NCBI RefSeq assembly: GCF_900497805.2
Contig: NW_020953950.1
Location: 1,503,338-1,567,337, forward strand
Direction of reading: 5' to 3'
Source of the DNA: Vombatus ursinus
Taxonomy: Eukaryota; Chordata; Mammalia; Diprotodontia; Vombatidae
DNA length: 64,000 nucleotides
Below are positions 54,167 through 63,917 of this stretch, one piece after another; the first letter of the stretch is position 1; each line of letters starts with the position of its first letter. The notes beneath the pieces are model-generated. The model was not told the origin of the DNA. It saw only the letters and a program-made list of their open reading frames with translations, and did no database searches. The translations under genes and the position numbers were made by a program.

Positions 54167-54640
54167 CGGCGGCGGCTATAGCAGAGACCCAGGCGAAGGC
54201 TGCACGGAGAACGGGGACAAGCACACTTTAAATGGAGCCTACCATTTACCCCGAGCTCCGGAGGGGTGTGTGAGTGGGGGGGTGCCCTGCGCTCTCGACC
54301 TCGAGGGCTCGGCACCTGGGGGACACACCCGCCTCCAGGCGGGGACAGCAGCCTCAGCCGTGGCCAGAGACCCCTGGCTAGGGGGAGGCTGGAGGCAGCC
54401 TGGGGGAGCGGGAGAGTGCCTAGCCCTAAACCTGGGCACCTCCCCCTCCTCGGGACTTGCGATTGTCCCCCTCCCCTCCCCAGCCCTCTCTCGGGGGGCA
54501 AATGAGTGCGGGGCACAGTCCCGAAGCTCTGCCTCCTCCGCTGGTCTAGGGCGCGCGGAGCAGCCAGGGCTCCACTCTGAGAAGCCGGCGACTAAGGGAG
54601 GAAGGTGGGGGCGGCGCGGGCTGTGGAGCACCAGGCGAGC

Positions 54641-55325
54641 GAACTAGGAGGGGGCAAATGGAGCCAGGGAGAGGGAGGGGGCACTGTGGGACCAGGACAG
54701 ACTCGACCAGATCTGAGAGGGCTAGCGAGGGTAGGAATCCGCTCCCACCCCACCTTCCCGGAGACAATGCAAGCCTGGGTGACTGGCTGGGGGGTGACTC
54801 CTCCCTCTACACACATTTCCTAGCTGAGATACGTAAGGAAGGAGAGTTCCTCGATGGGTCAGCTAGAGCTGAGGCTGGCGGAGAACCTGGCGATAGCAGA
54901 GGGTCAGACTCTAAGTAGGGTTCCTTAGCTCACAGGATGGTCCTTGAATGGATAGTTAAACACTGTCCCACCTGGCTGCCAGGTCCTAGCAGAGTCCAGG
55001 ACTTGTGGCCTCAATTTACCCAGCTACTGTTCAAAAGAGTTTAAAATCCAAAAATACTCCCAGGACAACCTTCCCCTCACCCTTCAAACACAGATTTTAT
55101 TTTCACATGCATTCTGGATGCCAGACCTTGTTACCATAGCAAACCTTATACTTTGCAAATAGAACAATTAAAACCAGCCAAATTCAGCCCGCGGCCAAGG
55201 AAACCCAATTTTCACCCAAACATATCTTAGGACCACTTTAAAAGACCCGTTCCTGCAATTAGACCTTTTCTTCTTTTAAAAACAAAAAAATATATAATGC
55301 TACTTCTGACCTCCACTCTCTTTTC
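54641..55325. other. Upstream flank of KAZN, no gene
   Basis: GC content falls from the island to an AT-rich stretch by 55060. No repeat or exon recognised. Confidence 0.5.
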
Positions 55326-55329
55326 TAAT

Positions 55330-55700
55330 CCATTTCTCCGAGGACGAGGAAACTTTCATACTTGTGCTCCCTTTTTCCCAAATTTCCAATGGCTCCCTAT
55401 TGCCTAGTGATTTGTAGTTTTAAATTCTCTCAAGGTCTTTCACAGTCGGGCGTCATCCTATCTTTCCATACTGCTTCTCTGCTACACATTAAGTCGTCTA
55501 GCCAAATTGGATTATATCCAAGAACCTCCCCTTGTAATTTCCCACCTATGTACCAATGCTCATCTCCGCCTGTTAAATTCCAACCATCCTTGAAAACCCA
55601 ATGCAAATGTCACCTCCTCCAGGGAGCCTTCTCTATCAATTCATGTGATCATAGGACCATTTATTAGACTTCAAATAACACTTTGTTTTTGCATCTCTCA
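55330..55700 (+). repeat. L2 LINE 3' region, inner part
   Basis: CCAATGGCTCCCTATTGCCT, ATGCAAATGTCACCTCCTCC, AGGGAGCCTTCTCTATCAAT. Confidence 0.8.
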
Positions 55701-55792
55701 AATGCATTTACTAAATAACTCAAGGGATCCCCCTTTTCTAATGAAGATTGCGACCTGTCTAGAACTTAGTAGCTAAACTTAGTTACTTAGCA

Positions 55793-55841
55793 GGGGTGAG
55801 GAACCTGTGGCCTCAGGGCCACAGGTTCCCCCACCCTTGAT
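55793..55841. mobile_element. Tiny palindromic hAT-like MITE
   Basis: CAGGGGTGAGGAACCTGTGG and its inverted partner CCACAGGTTCCCCCACCCTT with only about eight bases between. Confidence 0.7.
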
Positions 55842-55859
55842 AGTCTCTGGGAGGATTGA

Positions 55860-55955
55860 TGATTGACAGTGAAGTTCAGAGGTGGAATTTGAACCCACGT
55901 TTTCCCATCTCCAAATCCAGTTCTCCAACCATTATACCGAAAGGTGCTTATACAA
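55860..55955 (-). repeat. SINE fragment
   Basis: GAGGTGGAATTTGAACCCAC, CCAACCATTATACCGAAAGG. Confidence 0.65.
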
Positions 55956-56615
55956 GGCATTTATTAATTGTTTCACATACTACCTACTTATGCTTGTGTC
56001 TGATTGCACTCCTAGATGGAAAACCCCAGGAATAAAGGGACTAGCACACTGTCTCCTCTCGCTGCCACCCCGTCCCCCTCCAAGGTACACATTTGATCAA
56101 TGTTGGCTGGATTAAACATATAGTTGCCTTCTGGCCATCAAGAAAGCATCACGTTTTCATTTGTCTCCTCACTAGAAGTGAGGGTGTGAGACCACCAAAG
56201 TCTATATATTTTCAGGAAGACAGGGCTGGCTTGGGAGGCATCTCTTAAAGCAACCATATATGTAATTAGGATGTTGATGGTAGTAATAGGTAACACCTGA
56301 GTTACTCTTTGCAAAGTCAGCTGGCCTATCTGGAGCCTAAATCACTAACCTTGACCTTTGGCTTTTTAGCATATTTTCAGACCAACTGAGCAGATTAATG
56401 AGGACTTTTAGAGTTGATATATGTTCACGAAAAAACCACAGTTCAGTACCAGGAAGTCCTGGAACCGGAGGCATCAGACAAACTAAAAGTACTGAAGTAA
56501 TATGAAAAAAATAAAACAAACTATAAAACTTTCAGTGTCTTCACAACTCAGATGTTAGGAGAACCCCTCTCTGTTTGGTTGGGTTTTTCTAGTGAAACTA
56601 TATGTCAAGTCAGAA
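55956..56615. other. No gene; weak L2 scrap
   Basis: GGGACTAGCACACTGTCTCC at 56036 may be an L2 tail; otherwise unique. Confidence 0.4.
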
Positions 56616-56619
56616 AGCA

Positions 56620-56810
56620 TTCATTAAGCCTTTTGCAAACCTAATGAGTTAACACCTGTAACACATTTTCCAAATCTTGAAGAACTATATAAATGCCAGC
56701 TATAATAATAATAATTATCATTAGATTACTATGTGCCAGGCATTGTGCTAAGTGCTGGTGATATAAAGAAAGGCAAAAAAATAGTCCCTGTCTGTATTTA
56801 TATAGTCAAC
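56620..56810. repeat. MIR tail then reversed L2 tail
   Basis: GAAGAACTATATAAATGCCA, ATAATAATAATAATTATCAT; then ACTATGTGCCAGGCATTGTG. Confidence 0.75.
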
Positions 56811-57120
56811 AAGCAGACCAGGTGTTACTCATATTTCTCTACTGCCAGGTTGTTTCCATGAATAACATAACCAAACTTAAACTAGAGACTTCAGTGCAAA
56901 CTGCCAGGAAGAAATAGAGTGTGTGGAGGTGGGGAGGGGAGGGAGGAAGCACATTTCTTTGGCTTTTTTTCATTTCACTTTCTGTGTCCTCTTTCCCCAA
57001 TTGGGACAAAAAAAAGTCATAAAGGCCTTGGAAAAAGAAATCAGAAAAATCAGTAGGCTGTCTTGCTGAACCTTTTTTTTTCTTCTGAGCAGCAAATCCT
57101 TCCTATTCTGAAATACCATC
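56811..57120. other. No gene recognised
   Basis: Unique-looking sequence. Confidence 0.4.
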
Positions 57121-57124
57121 CTAG

Positions 57125-57765
57125 GTGTTTTTCAAATCCCACTTCTGTGCCTTTACATAGGCTGTGCCTCATGCCTGGAATGAACTCCCTCTTCACCTTC
57201 GCCTGTTAAAATTCCTAACTTTCTACAAGACTATGTTCATATTCTACTTCCTATTGAAGCATTTCTTAATCCCTCTTGGACAAGGAGTATGTGTGTGTGT
57301 GATAAGTTCCACTCTCTTTTCTTCTTGGAAAATTAGGCCAGTGTTTCAGTGTCTGCCTTTCACCAACCTTTCAGTGGTGGCCTGCCTCACTTTCTCCATG
57401 GTCATTTAAAGCTTATTGGTATCAGTTGAGCAGTGAAACCTACCACTTCTGTTGGGACTGCAGAATTCGGTTCATAGGACTGTACATCTATACATCTCTA
57501 GCTTCCTTTCAGATTCAGCTAAAGCTTTACCTCCTCTAGGATGCTGTTTTTAGTTCCTCCAGTTTCTAGCACCATCTCCTCTAAGGCTACCTTCTATCTA
57601 CTTTGATTGTAGCTTTTATGTACCCCTACATGGACATCTTGCTTTCCCATTAGAGTGTAAGCTTCTTGAGGGCAGGAGCTGTTTTTGCTTTTGTCTTTGT
57701 GTCTCTAAACCTTTTCACAGTACTTGGAACACAATAAGTGCCTGGTGATTGATTGATTGAAGGGA
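57125..57765 (+). repeat. Two L2 3' regions
   Basis: First: ACATAGGCTGTGCCTCATGC with CTGGAATGAACTCCC to about 57290. Second, from 57500: TTAGAGTGTAAGCTTCTTGA, GGGCAGGAGCTGTTTTTGCT, (TGAT) end. Confidence 0.82.
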
Positions 57766-57940
57766 TCTCAGAGGCCTTTTCCTTTCCAATTCTGTCATTT
57801 TACAGAGAGGAAACTGAGATCCAGGTAAATTAATTGACTTGTTCAAGGTCACATATGCCGTAAGCATCAGAAGTAGGGTATGAGCCCAAGCTATCTGACT
57901 CCAGGATTGTTTTTCCCTCCTACTGTACCACACACGAATT
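57766..57940 (-). repeat. SINE
   Basis: CATTTTACAGAGAGGAAACT, GACTTGTTCAAGGTCACATA, CTCCTACTGTACCACA. Confidence 0.8.
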
Positions 57941-58029
57941 GAACTCATTGAGGGCAGCTAGGTGCTTTTCTCTTAGTCAGTTGTTCAACAACCTCGGTTT
58001 CCCTATCAGCAACATGAAGATGATAACAC

Positions 58030-58275
58030 CTTATGTTCTTATGTTTCTGTTCATCCTTCATTCTCAAAGAAGACCAATGATATCACCAGGGTGACATCTT
58101 GACTTGGAAGTGAATTGGATTTAAGTGAATCAGGGCTAGGAAAAGTCATTAGCCTCACTCTCTCTTCCAGAGTCATTGAAGTTCAATGGCAAGACAAAAT
58201 TCAAGATGATTGGAAATGGGCCAGGATGCAGTGGTTGTCCTTGGCCTTCTAAATTAGGTCTTTCCTAGGTCACAG
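58030..58275 (+). repeat. Marsupial non-CORE SINE, full-length-like
   Basis: TTCATTCTCAAAGAAGACCA, GAAGTGAATTGGATTTAAGT, CACTCTCTCTTCCAGAGTCA, TGGTTGTCCTTGGCCTTC end. Confidence 0.8.
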
Positions 58276-58460
58276 TTTTCTGAGACAAAACTCATTAAGT
58301 GACCCAGGGCTAGGTTGGAATTGAGAAAAGAGATGGCCCAATTTACCAACAGAAAACCACCAGTCTGGGAGGGCAAGATCCTTAGAAGACCTCAAGTGCC
58401 CTGGAGGACACAATGAAATAGTAGATGTTGGGGAAATACTTTGCAAGGTTAAGTCATGCT

Positions 58461-58653
58461 TAGGGATGGGGATCCTGCAGCCACGTGTGACCCTCAAGGT
58501 CCTCAAGTGTGGCCCTTTGACTGAATCAAACTTCACAGAACAAATCCCCTTAATAAAAGGATTTGTTCTGTAAAACTTGGACTCAGTCCAAAGGCTGCAC
58601 CCAAGGACCAGAAGGCCACATGTGGCCTGGAGGCCACAGGTTCCCAGCCCCTG
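58461..58653. mobile_element. Palindromic hAT-like MITE, about 190 bp
   Basis: Left half GGTCCTCAAGTGTGGCCCTT ... ACAGAACAAATCC mirrors right half GGATTTGTTCTGT ... GCCTGGAGGCCACAGGTTCC. Same family as the 49-bp copy at 55793. Confidence 0.75.
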
Positions 58654-59250
58654 CTCTGCACAAATGTAAGGAAGTGCTTTGATTCCCAGAGGAAACTTTA
58701 ATGTAAGAAGTGAGGTTTCTTAACAGAGATGATAGGGAGGGGGTTGCTATTAGGTATTATGGGGGCATGCCAAAGAGACAGAAAACAGGGCTCTGACTTG
58801 TCTTAAAATATAAATGGTAATTACTGGGGAAATTGAAGACTTACATAAATATGAACTAAGCACCTAAGAGAATTCAAAGCAGTGCCATTAAGTGGGAAAA
58901 GACCTGAATTTGGCATCAGAAGACTAGGTTCAAATTGTAGCACTTCAAATGAAAATGCTGAGTTGGGGGGAGATTGAAGAAATAAGCCATAGACATACCT
59001 AGAAAGGACCATTCTCCCCCTTTTACAGATAAAGAAATTGATCCCTGCCCCTCAAAAAGAGGTAAAGTGACATAAATACAAGCTACATAAATATTGAGGG
59101 AATTCAGAACAATATGGTGAAAGGGATACCATGAAGGGGAAATAAAACGTTATTAAGACAGTCCTTGCTCTCAGGCGACTTACCTTCTAATTTGCAAAGA
59201 CAGCCCAAAAGAGGGAGATAAGATTTGGAAGAAGGTGACAGCAGAGAGTA
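58654..59250. repeat. SINE scraps and a reversed L2 piece
   Basis: CATCAGAAGACTAGGTTCAA (58914), CCTTTTACAGATAAAGAAAT (59019) and GACAGTCCTTGCTCTCAGGC (59158). Confidence 0.55.
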
Positions 59251-59606
59251 CACCTCACAGAGGCAGAGCTTTGAAATGGCAGCGGCACAGTGAAACTGAG
59301 ACCAGGATAGAAAGCAGCCCCATTTGGCTCACAATCAATTGTTAAATTTTCAGTGTGAGCATTTAGAACTTGGAAATCAGGGACAAATCAGGGCTTGATA
59401 CATTATTTTGTTGATTGCCTAGACTGAAGAAAGTGATGGAGAAAATGTCAATATTGCAGATTAAATTTAAAAGTGTGCCACAAGTAGGTGCTGAGTTCAC
59501 TTATTTTTTCTAGAGAGACAGTTGTTAAATATTTACCAACACACCCAAGGTGAAAGTTCACCCATCAGAATTCAGGATCCAAGAGACCATAGGCTGTAGA
59601 TACTAG
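59251..59606. other. No gene recognised
   Basis: Unique-looking sequence. Confidence 0.4.
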
Positions 59607-59625
59607 GAAAGTATCACTTAATAAT

Positions 59626-59770
59626 TTTTTTTTGGCTAGGCAATGGGGTTTAGTGACTTGTCCAGGGTCACACAGCTAGTAAGTGTTATGTGTCTGAGGT
59701 CAGATTTGAACTCAGGTCCTCCTGAATCCAGGGCCAGTGCTCTATCCACTGTGCCACCTAGCTGCCCCAA
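59626..59770 (-). repeat. WSINE1-like SINE with perfect 19-bp target duplication
   Basis: T-run, GGCTAGGCAATGGGGTTTAG, GTCACACAGCTAGTAAGTGT, GCCACCTAGCTGCCCC. Flanks GAAAGTATCACTTAATAAT at 59607-59625 and 59771-59789 are identical. Confidence 0.93.
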
Positions 59771-59892
59771 GAAAGTATCACTTAATAATCTTGTGGACTT
59801 GGCCACATAAAGACCACTCTGACCTCAGTTTCTTTATCTGTAAAGGGATGTTGAACTATTTGACCTTGAAAATCCCTCCCAACACTAGGTGC

Positions 59893-60135
59893 TGCTGTTG
59901 TTCAGTCATTTTCCAGTTGTGTCTGACTCTTCATAATCCCATTTGGGATTTCCTTGGCAAAAATATTGGAGTGGTTTGCCATTTCCTTCTCTGGCTCATT
60001 TGGCAGATGAGAAAACTGAGTCAAGCCGGATTAAGTGACTTGCCCAAGGTCACACAGATAGCAAGTGTCTGAGACCAGATTTGAACTCAGGAAGATGAGT
60101 TTTCCTGTGCTTCTAAGTGCCACCTAGGTGCCCCA
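59893..60135 (-). repeat. Mar-1 SINE
   Basis: GTTGTTCAGTCATTTTCCAG, GAGTGGTTTGCCATTTCCTT, GTGCCACCTAGGTGCCCC. Confidence 0.93.
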
Positions 60136-60221
60136 AGCACTAAATGTATGATCTTACAATACTTGATGGAAAGAGAGAAGAAAGAGTGATACAGGAGGGA
60201 CTAGTAATCTGACTGCATAAT

Positions 60222-60320
60222 TTGTCAAGTGTTTATTCAGCTCCAGGTCTTGTGTTAGGCACTGGAAATACAAAGACTAAAATGTAGCCATCCTGGCCCT
60301 CAAGGATCTGCCATTCTACG
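60222..60320 (-). repeat. L2 3' end
   Basis: GTGTTAGGCACTGGAAATAC, CCCTCAAGGATCTGCCATTC. Confidence 0.7.
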
Positions 60321-60749
60321 TACCCACCACTGATTGGACACCAACTCCAGGCCCTCCCTGAGCAGGGACTCCACTGGCATTGATTATCCTTTCCTCTATT
60401 AGACTAGGATCCTGGAATCCTAGAATGTGAAAACTGAGAAGGCCCTTGGAGATCATGAGCCCTAATTCTCCTTTGCAGGTGATCAAGAAACCCAGGATGG
60501 TGAGGCAGCTTAGAATCTGAGATGGAAGAGTCATAGAGTTTATTTAAATGACTAGATCCAAAGAGCAGTCATCAGTGTTTCAATGCCGATTGGAAGGAAG
60601 TCTCCAGTGGAGTGCCTCAGGGATCTGTGCTAAGATTTACTTGGCCATTTTTTTAATCAATGACCTGGATAAAGGAGCAGATGGCATCCTTGTGCAGATG
60701 ACACAAACTGGAGAAGATTGAATAACAGAGAGGCTCCAGAGATATCTTC

Positions 60750-60910
60750 ATACTTTTTTTTTTTAAGTGAGGCAATCAGAAGTTTCATCTACCTTAAGAG
60801 GTAGATGCTATCATTATTTGAATTTTACAGATGAGGAAACTGAGGCAGACAGAGGTTAAATGACTTGCCCAGGGGTCACACACTCTCTGACTTTAGAACC
60901 AGTGCTCCAT
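60750..60910 (-). repeat. SINE in the L3, mixed WSINE1-like/MIR
   Basis: T-run and GTGAGGCAATCAGAAGTTTC, then TTTTACAGATGAGGAAACTG and TGACTTGCCCAGGGGTCACA. Confidence 0.8.
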
Positions 60911-60969
60911 GGCATGAAAAAAGCTTAAAAAGAAGTTCATATGATTTGGGACTCCATTAAAAGAGTAGT

Positions 60970-61203
60970 GGGCAGCTAGGTAGCAGAGTGAATAGAGCCC
61001 TAGGCTTGGAATCAGGAAGACTCAACTTTCTGAGTTCAAATCTGGCCTCAGGCATTTACTAACTGGGTGACCCTGGGCAGGTTATTTAGCCTTGTTTGTC
61101 TCAGTTTTCCCATCTGTAAAATGAGCTGGAGAAGGAAATGGCAAACCACTCCAATATCTTTGCCAAGAAAACCCCAAATGGGGTCAGAGTTAGACATGAT
61201 TAG
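60970..61203 (+). repeat. Mar-1 SINE
   Basis: GGGCAGCTAGGTAGCAGAGT head to AACCCCAAATGGGGTCAGAG. Confidence 0.93.
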
Positions 61204-61204
61204 G

Positions 61205-61456
61205 AAGTGATGGCTCAATGGTAGAGAGCCAAGACTGAAGTCAGGAAAACTCATTTTTGTGAGTTCAAATCTGGCCTCAGACACTTATTAGCTATGTGAC
61301 CCTGGGCAAGTTACTTCACCTTGTTTGTCTCAGTGTCCTCATCTGTGAAATGAGCTAGAGAAGGAAAGGGCAAACCACTTCAGTATCTTTGCCAAGAAAA
61401 CCCCAAATGGGGTAATGAGGAGTTGGACATCATTGAAACTACTAAACAACAGCAAA
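61205..61456 (+). repeat. Mar-1 SINE, tandem with the previous
   Basis: Head worn (GGCTCAATGGTAGAGAGCCA); body GAGTTCAAATCTGGCCTCAG to a AAACTACTAAACAACAGC end. Confidence 0.9.
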
Positions 61457-61589
61457 TCCCATCATATTCTACCCTGGCCAGACCATTTCTAGACCCTTGT
61501 TTTGAGTCTTAGCCACTCATTTCAGGAAGGTAATTTACAAGCTGGAGAGAGCCCAGAGGAGAACGGCCATGATGTTTATAGAACAACAG

Positions 61590-61690
61590 AACTTAACCTA
61601 GTCCAGCTCATTCAACAAAAGCATTCCCACTATCCCCTACCCAACAACTGACAGTCATTTAGGCTCTTGAAGACTTCCAAGGAAGGGGAG
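61590..61690 (-). repeat. Reversed L3 scrap within the sense L3
   Basis: CTCTTGAAGACTTCCAAGGA near 61661 is the L3 3' block in the opposite direction. Confidence 0.5.
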
Positions 61691-61776
61691 GGAGAACCTG
61701 GAGTCCATGCCTTATGAAGAGTAGGTTTAGCCTGAGGAAAGGAAGACTCAGCTGTGAAATGAGAGCAGGCTTTAAG

Positions 61777-61997
61777 ACAGAAGATCATAACTCAGGGTCC
61801 ACCCACCACTCAAAGGGTAAAATTTAGGGGATCTATGAACTTGGATGGAAAAAATAACATTCCGATAGAATTGGTTTGCTTTGTAAACCTGTGTATTTTA
61901 TGTATTCAAAAAAGGGGATTTTCCAGAGGGGTCTGTAAGCTTAAGCAAACACTTCCCAAGGGGTCCAGGACACAAGAAAGTTTAAGAACTCCTGCTT
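61777..61997. mobile_element. hAT-like miniature transposon in the L3
   Basis: GGGATCTATGAACTTGGATG, AGAGGGGTCTGTAAGCTTAA and AAGGGGTCCAGGACACAAGA recall mammalian non-autonomous hAT fossils; ends only loosely inverted. Confidence 0.5.
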
Positions 61998-62190
61998 TAA
62001 ATACTTGAAGGGCTATTACCTGGCAGACTGATTCAGAGGTCAGAGCTAGGAGCACTAGCAAACAGAGGGTTGGCTTAAGAAATATTTCCTAACAATTAGA
62101 GCTATCAAAAAGTGGCATAGGCTGCCCTAGAAGGGAATCATTTTCCTCCCACTGGATGTGTTCAAATAAAGACCCAATTGGACAGCCACT

Positions 62191-62300
62191 ATTGTATTGT
62201 TGATATAGGCAGAGACCTTGATTTGTACCTATATATCTCGAGTACCTAGGACAGTGTTTGGCACACGGGAGGGACTGAGTCAGTGTTTGTTGAATGGAAT
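62191..62300 (+). repeat. L2 3' tail
   Basis: GAGTACCTAGGACAGTGTTT, then TGTTTGTTGAATGGA. Confidence 0.75.
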
Positions 62301-63235
62301 CTGCCTACCCATCATTTCTTTACAATGCCCTCCCTCAAGAAATCTTCCTCAGCTGCCTCTTTAGCTTTGATCTCCATTTTCCTTAGTCAAGGTGCTTGTC
62401 CAAGGACCTTGGACAGATGCCACATCTTTCCACATACAAGGAAGGAATACAACAAAACCAAAAATAAAACAATTGTGTCCAATGATACATTAGTATGAAA
62501 TCAAAATAAATAAGAAGCTCTTGCAGGGAACAAATCCAAGTCCTTTCCATTTGCTCCCGAATCTCACTAAATGGAAAAAAAAAACCACAAACAAAAATAA
62601 AAACAAACAAAAAGCAACCACCAGCCTGGAGGGCTCAGCATTATTTCTTCTTAGAAGGTTGTTGGTTTCTCTTCTCCTTCTATGAAATGGTTATGGATGC
62701 TGTCTGACCCCTGCTCCTCCCCCACTCCCTACATACACAGATGGGTCCATAGGGAATTGGCCTCCTGTCTTTGCAGATGGATTCTGCTTATTTAAATTGT
62801 CACATGTGAAATCCCAGCCAATCTGATAAATGTATCTCTTGTACATTCACATGGTTTGTTTTCATGGAGTGGTTTCAAACATGAGTTCCCAGGAGCCATC
62901 GTGGGGCTACCTAGGAGTGGCAAGGACTGAGTTTCTGGGCTTACAATCTCAGGAAGAGAAAGGGGAGGAGTGAGGGAGGGAAAGAGAGGAGAAAAGGCTG
63001 GTCGTAAAACAGGGCAGGCAGCAGAAACCCACCAGCTGCTTGAGTTGCTTGCCATTTTCCCTTCCTCCAGCCCCAAGTGACATACATACAAGTTCAAAAT
63101 GGGGCTACACAGAAAAGTGGAGGGAGGGAGATGGCAGCAAACAATGGAGAACCAGGTCAGGGTTTCAAGGCATCAGTGTGTTTCCCATAGGAAACCCTCA
63201 GCTTGGATACAAAACGCAAATATTAGGATGAATGG
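62301..63235. other. No gene; A-rich patch at 62570-62620
   Basis: Possible inner L2 scrap at 62320-62400; otherwise unique. Frames on either strand lack family likeness. Confidence 0.45.
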
Positions 63236-63239
63236 AGTG

Positions 63240-63613
63240 GCAGTGGGATTGGCAAAGTAGGAAAAGGAACTAGATTTGGAAACTGAATACTTGGATTTGA
63301 ATCCCCGCTGTGATGCTTAATAGCCATTCATTTGACTGTGGGCAAGTCACTTACCTTTCCTTATCTGTAAAATGTGAGGAGGAAGGGCTAAACCCTTAAA
63401 TAGGGCTTTGACCTTTCAAGGATTATCCAGCTTGAGCTTCACAATAAGCCTCTGAGGTTGGTGGCTATAGGTATTAAACCCATTTTACAGGTGGGGAAAC
63501 TAAGACTCAGAGAAGCCATATGAATTGTCTGTGATCATAGTAACATCAGAGATGGGGTTTGAAGTCAGATTTTCCTGAGTTCAAGGTCAGTACACTTTGC
63601 ACTATACTATCCC
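63240..63613. repeat. Sense SINE then reversed MIR
   Basis: ACTTGGATTTGAATCCCCGC (63290), CCTTATCTGTAAAATGTGAG; then CCCATTTTACAGGTGGGGAA (63479). Confidence 0.82.
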
Positions 63614-63639
63614 CATTCTTAATCTTTTGTTTTATAAAT

Positions 63640-63752
63640 TCAAAAGGGATTTGTGTGTATATATCTATATCTTTATTGATACGGGCATATAGATAGAGAT
63701 AAAGTGTGTGTGTACATACAATATATGTATGTATGTATATGTGTATGATGGT
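63640..63752. repeat. TA/TG-rich microsatellite
   Basis: TGTGTGTACATACAATATAT and GTATGTATGTATATGTGTAT. Confidence 0.88.
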
Positions 63753-63917
63753 CAAGTTCTACTTTTGACTTTCTTATCACTTCCTTGGAGAAAGAGGGGG
63801 CCACTCTTTTTTTGTGTGTGTGTAGATTTGACTAAGCATTCCTCTGTATGTTTTTCCCCCTAATTTTCAAACATTGCTTTGATAGTTATTTATAATTAAG
63901 ATGCCCCTATATATGAA

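Larger units (their letters stand above)
53480..54640 (-). promoter_or_regulatory. KAZN: CpG-island promoter and 5' leader of KAZN
   Basis: This stretch is far richer in G+C and CG dinucleotides than the rest of the window and contains no dispersed repeats. It surrounds the first coding exon and extends about 750 bases upstream of it, as expected of a CpG-island promoter. A weak TATA-like TTTAAA is at 54227-54232 in the sense direction, with the pyrimidine-rich leader beginning downstream, but the start site cannot be fixed from sequence. CpG-island promoters are often bidirectional, so a divergent plus-strand transcript towards 64000 is possible but unsupported. Confidence 0.75.
60530..62190 (+). 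repeat. CR1/L3 LINE, heavily interrupted
   Basis: Sense reverse-transcriptase blocks: VPQGS (60612-60626), INDLD (60656-60670) and ADDT (about 60697-60708). After SINE insertions the 3' part follows: AGCTGGAGAGAGCCCAGAGG (61541), TACTTGAAGGGCTATTACCT (62003), CCTAACAATTAGAGCTATCA (62087). SINEs, an L3 scrap and a hAT-like element sit within it. Confidence 0.82.

Noticed and set aside
53889-54224. A signal-peptide-like start followed by poly-Pro, in another minus frame
   Set aside because: The first codon is GTG, with no ATG until the short uORF; as a gene it has no support. The frame is discussed only as a possible leader extension.
53458-54516. A 352-codon minus-strand open frame containing the kazrin start
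   Set aside because: It begins at GTG, runs through the CpG-rich leader, the candidate intron and past the exon donor; only the segment from the ATG at 53886 to 53670 has protein support. GC-rich sequence keeps frames open by chance.
53988-54647. Plus-strand 219-codon Arg-rich frame antisense to KAZN
   Set aside because: Low-complexity translation of the GGA repeat and CpG island; no family likeness.
55362-55667. 101-codon plus frame upstream of KAZN
   Set aside because: Overlaps an L2 3' region; no independent support for a gene.
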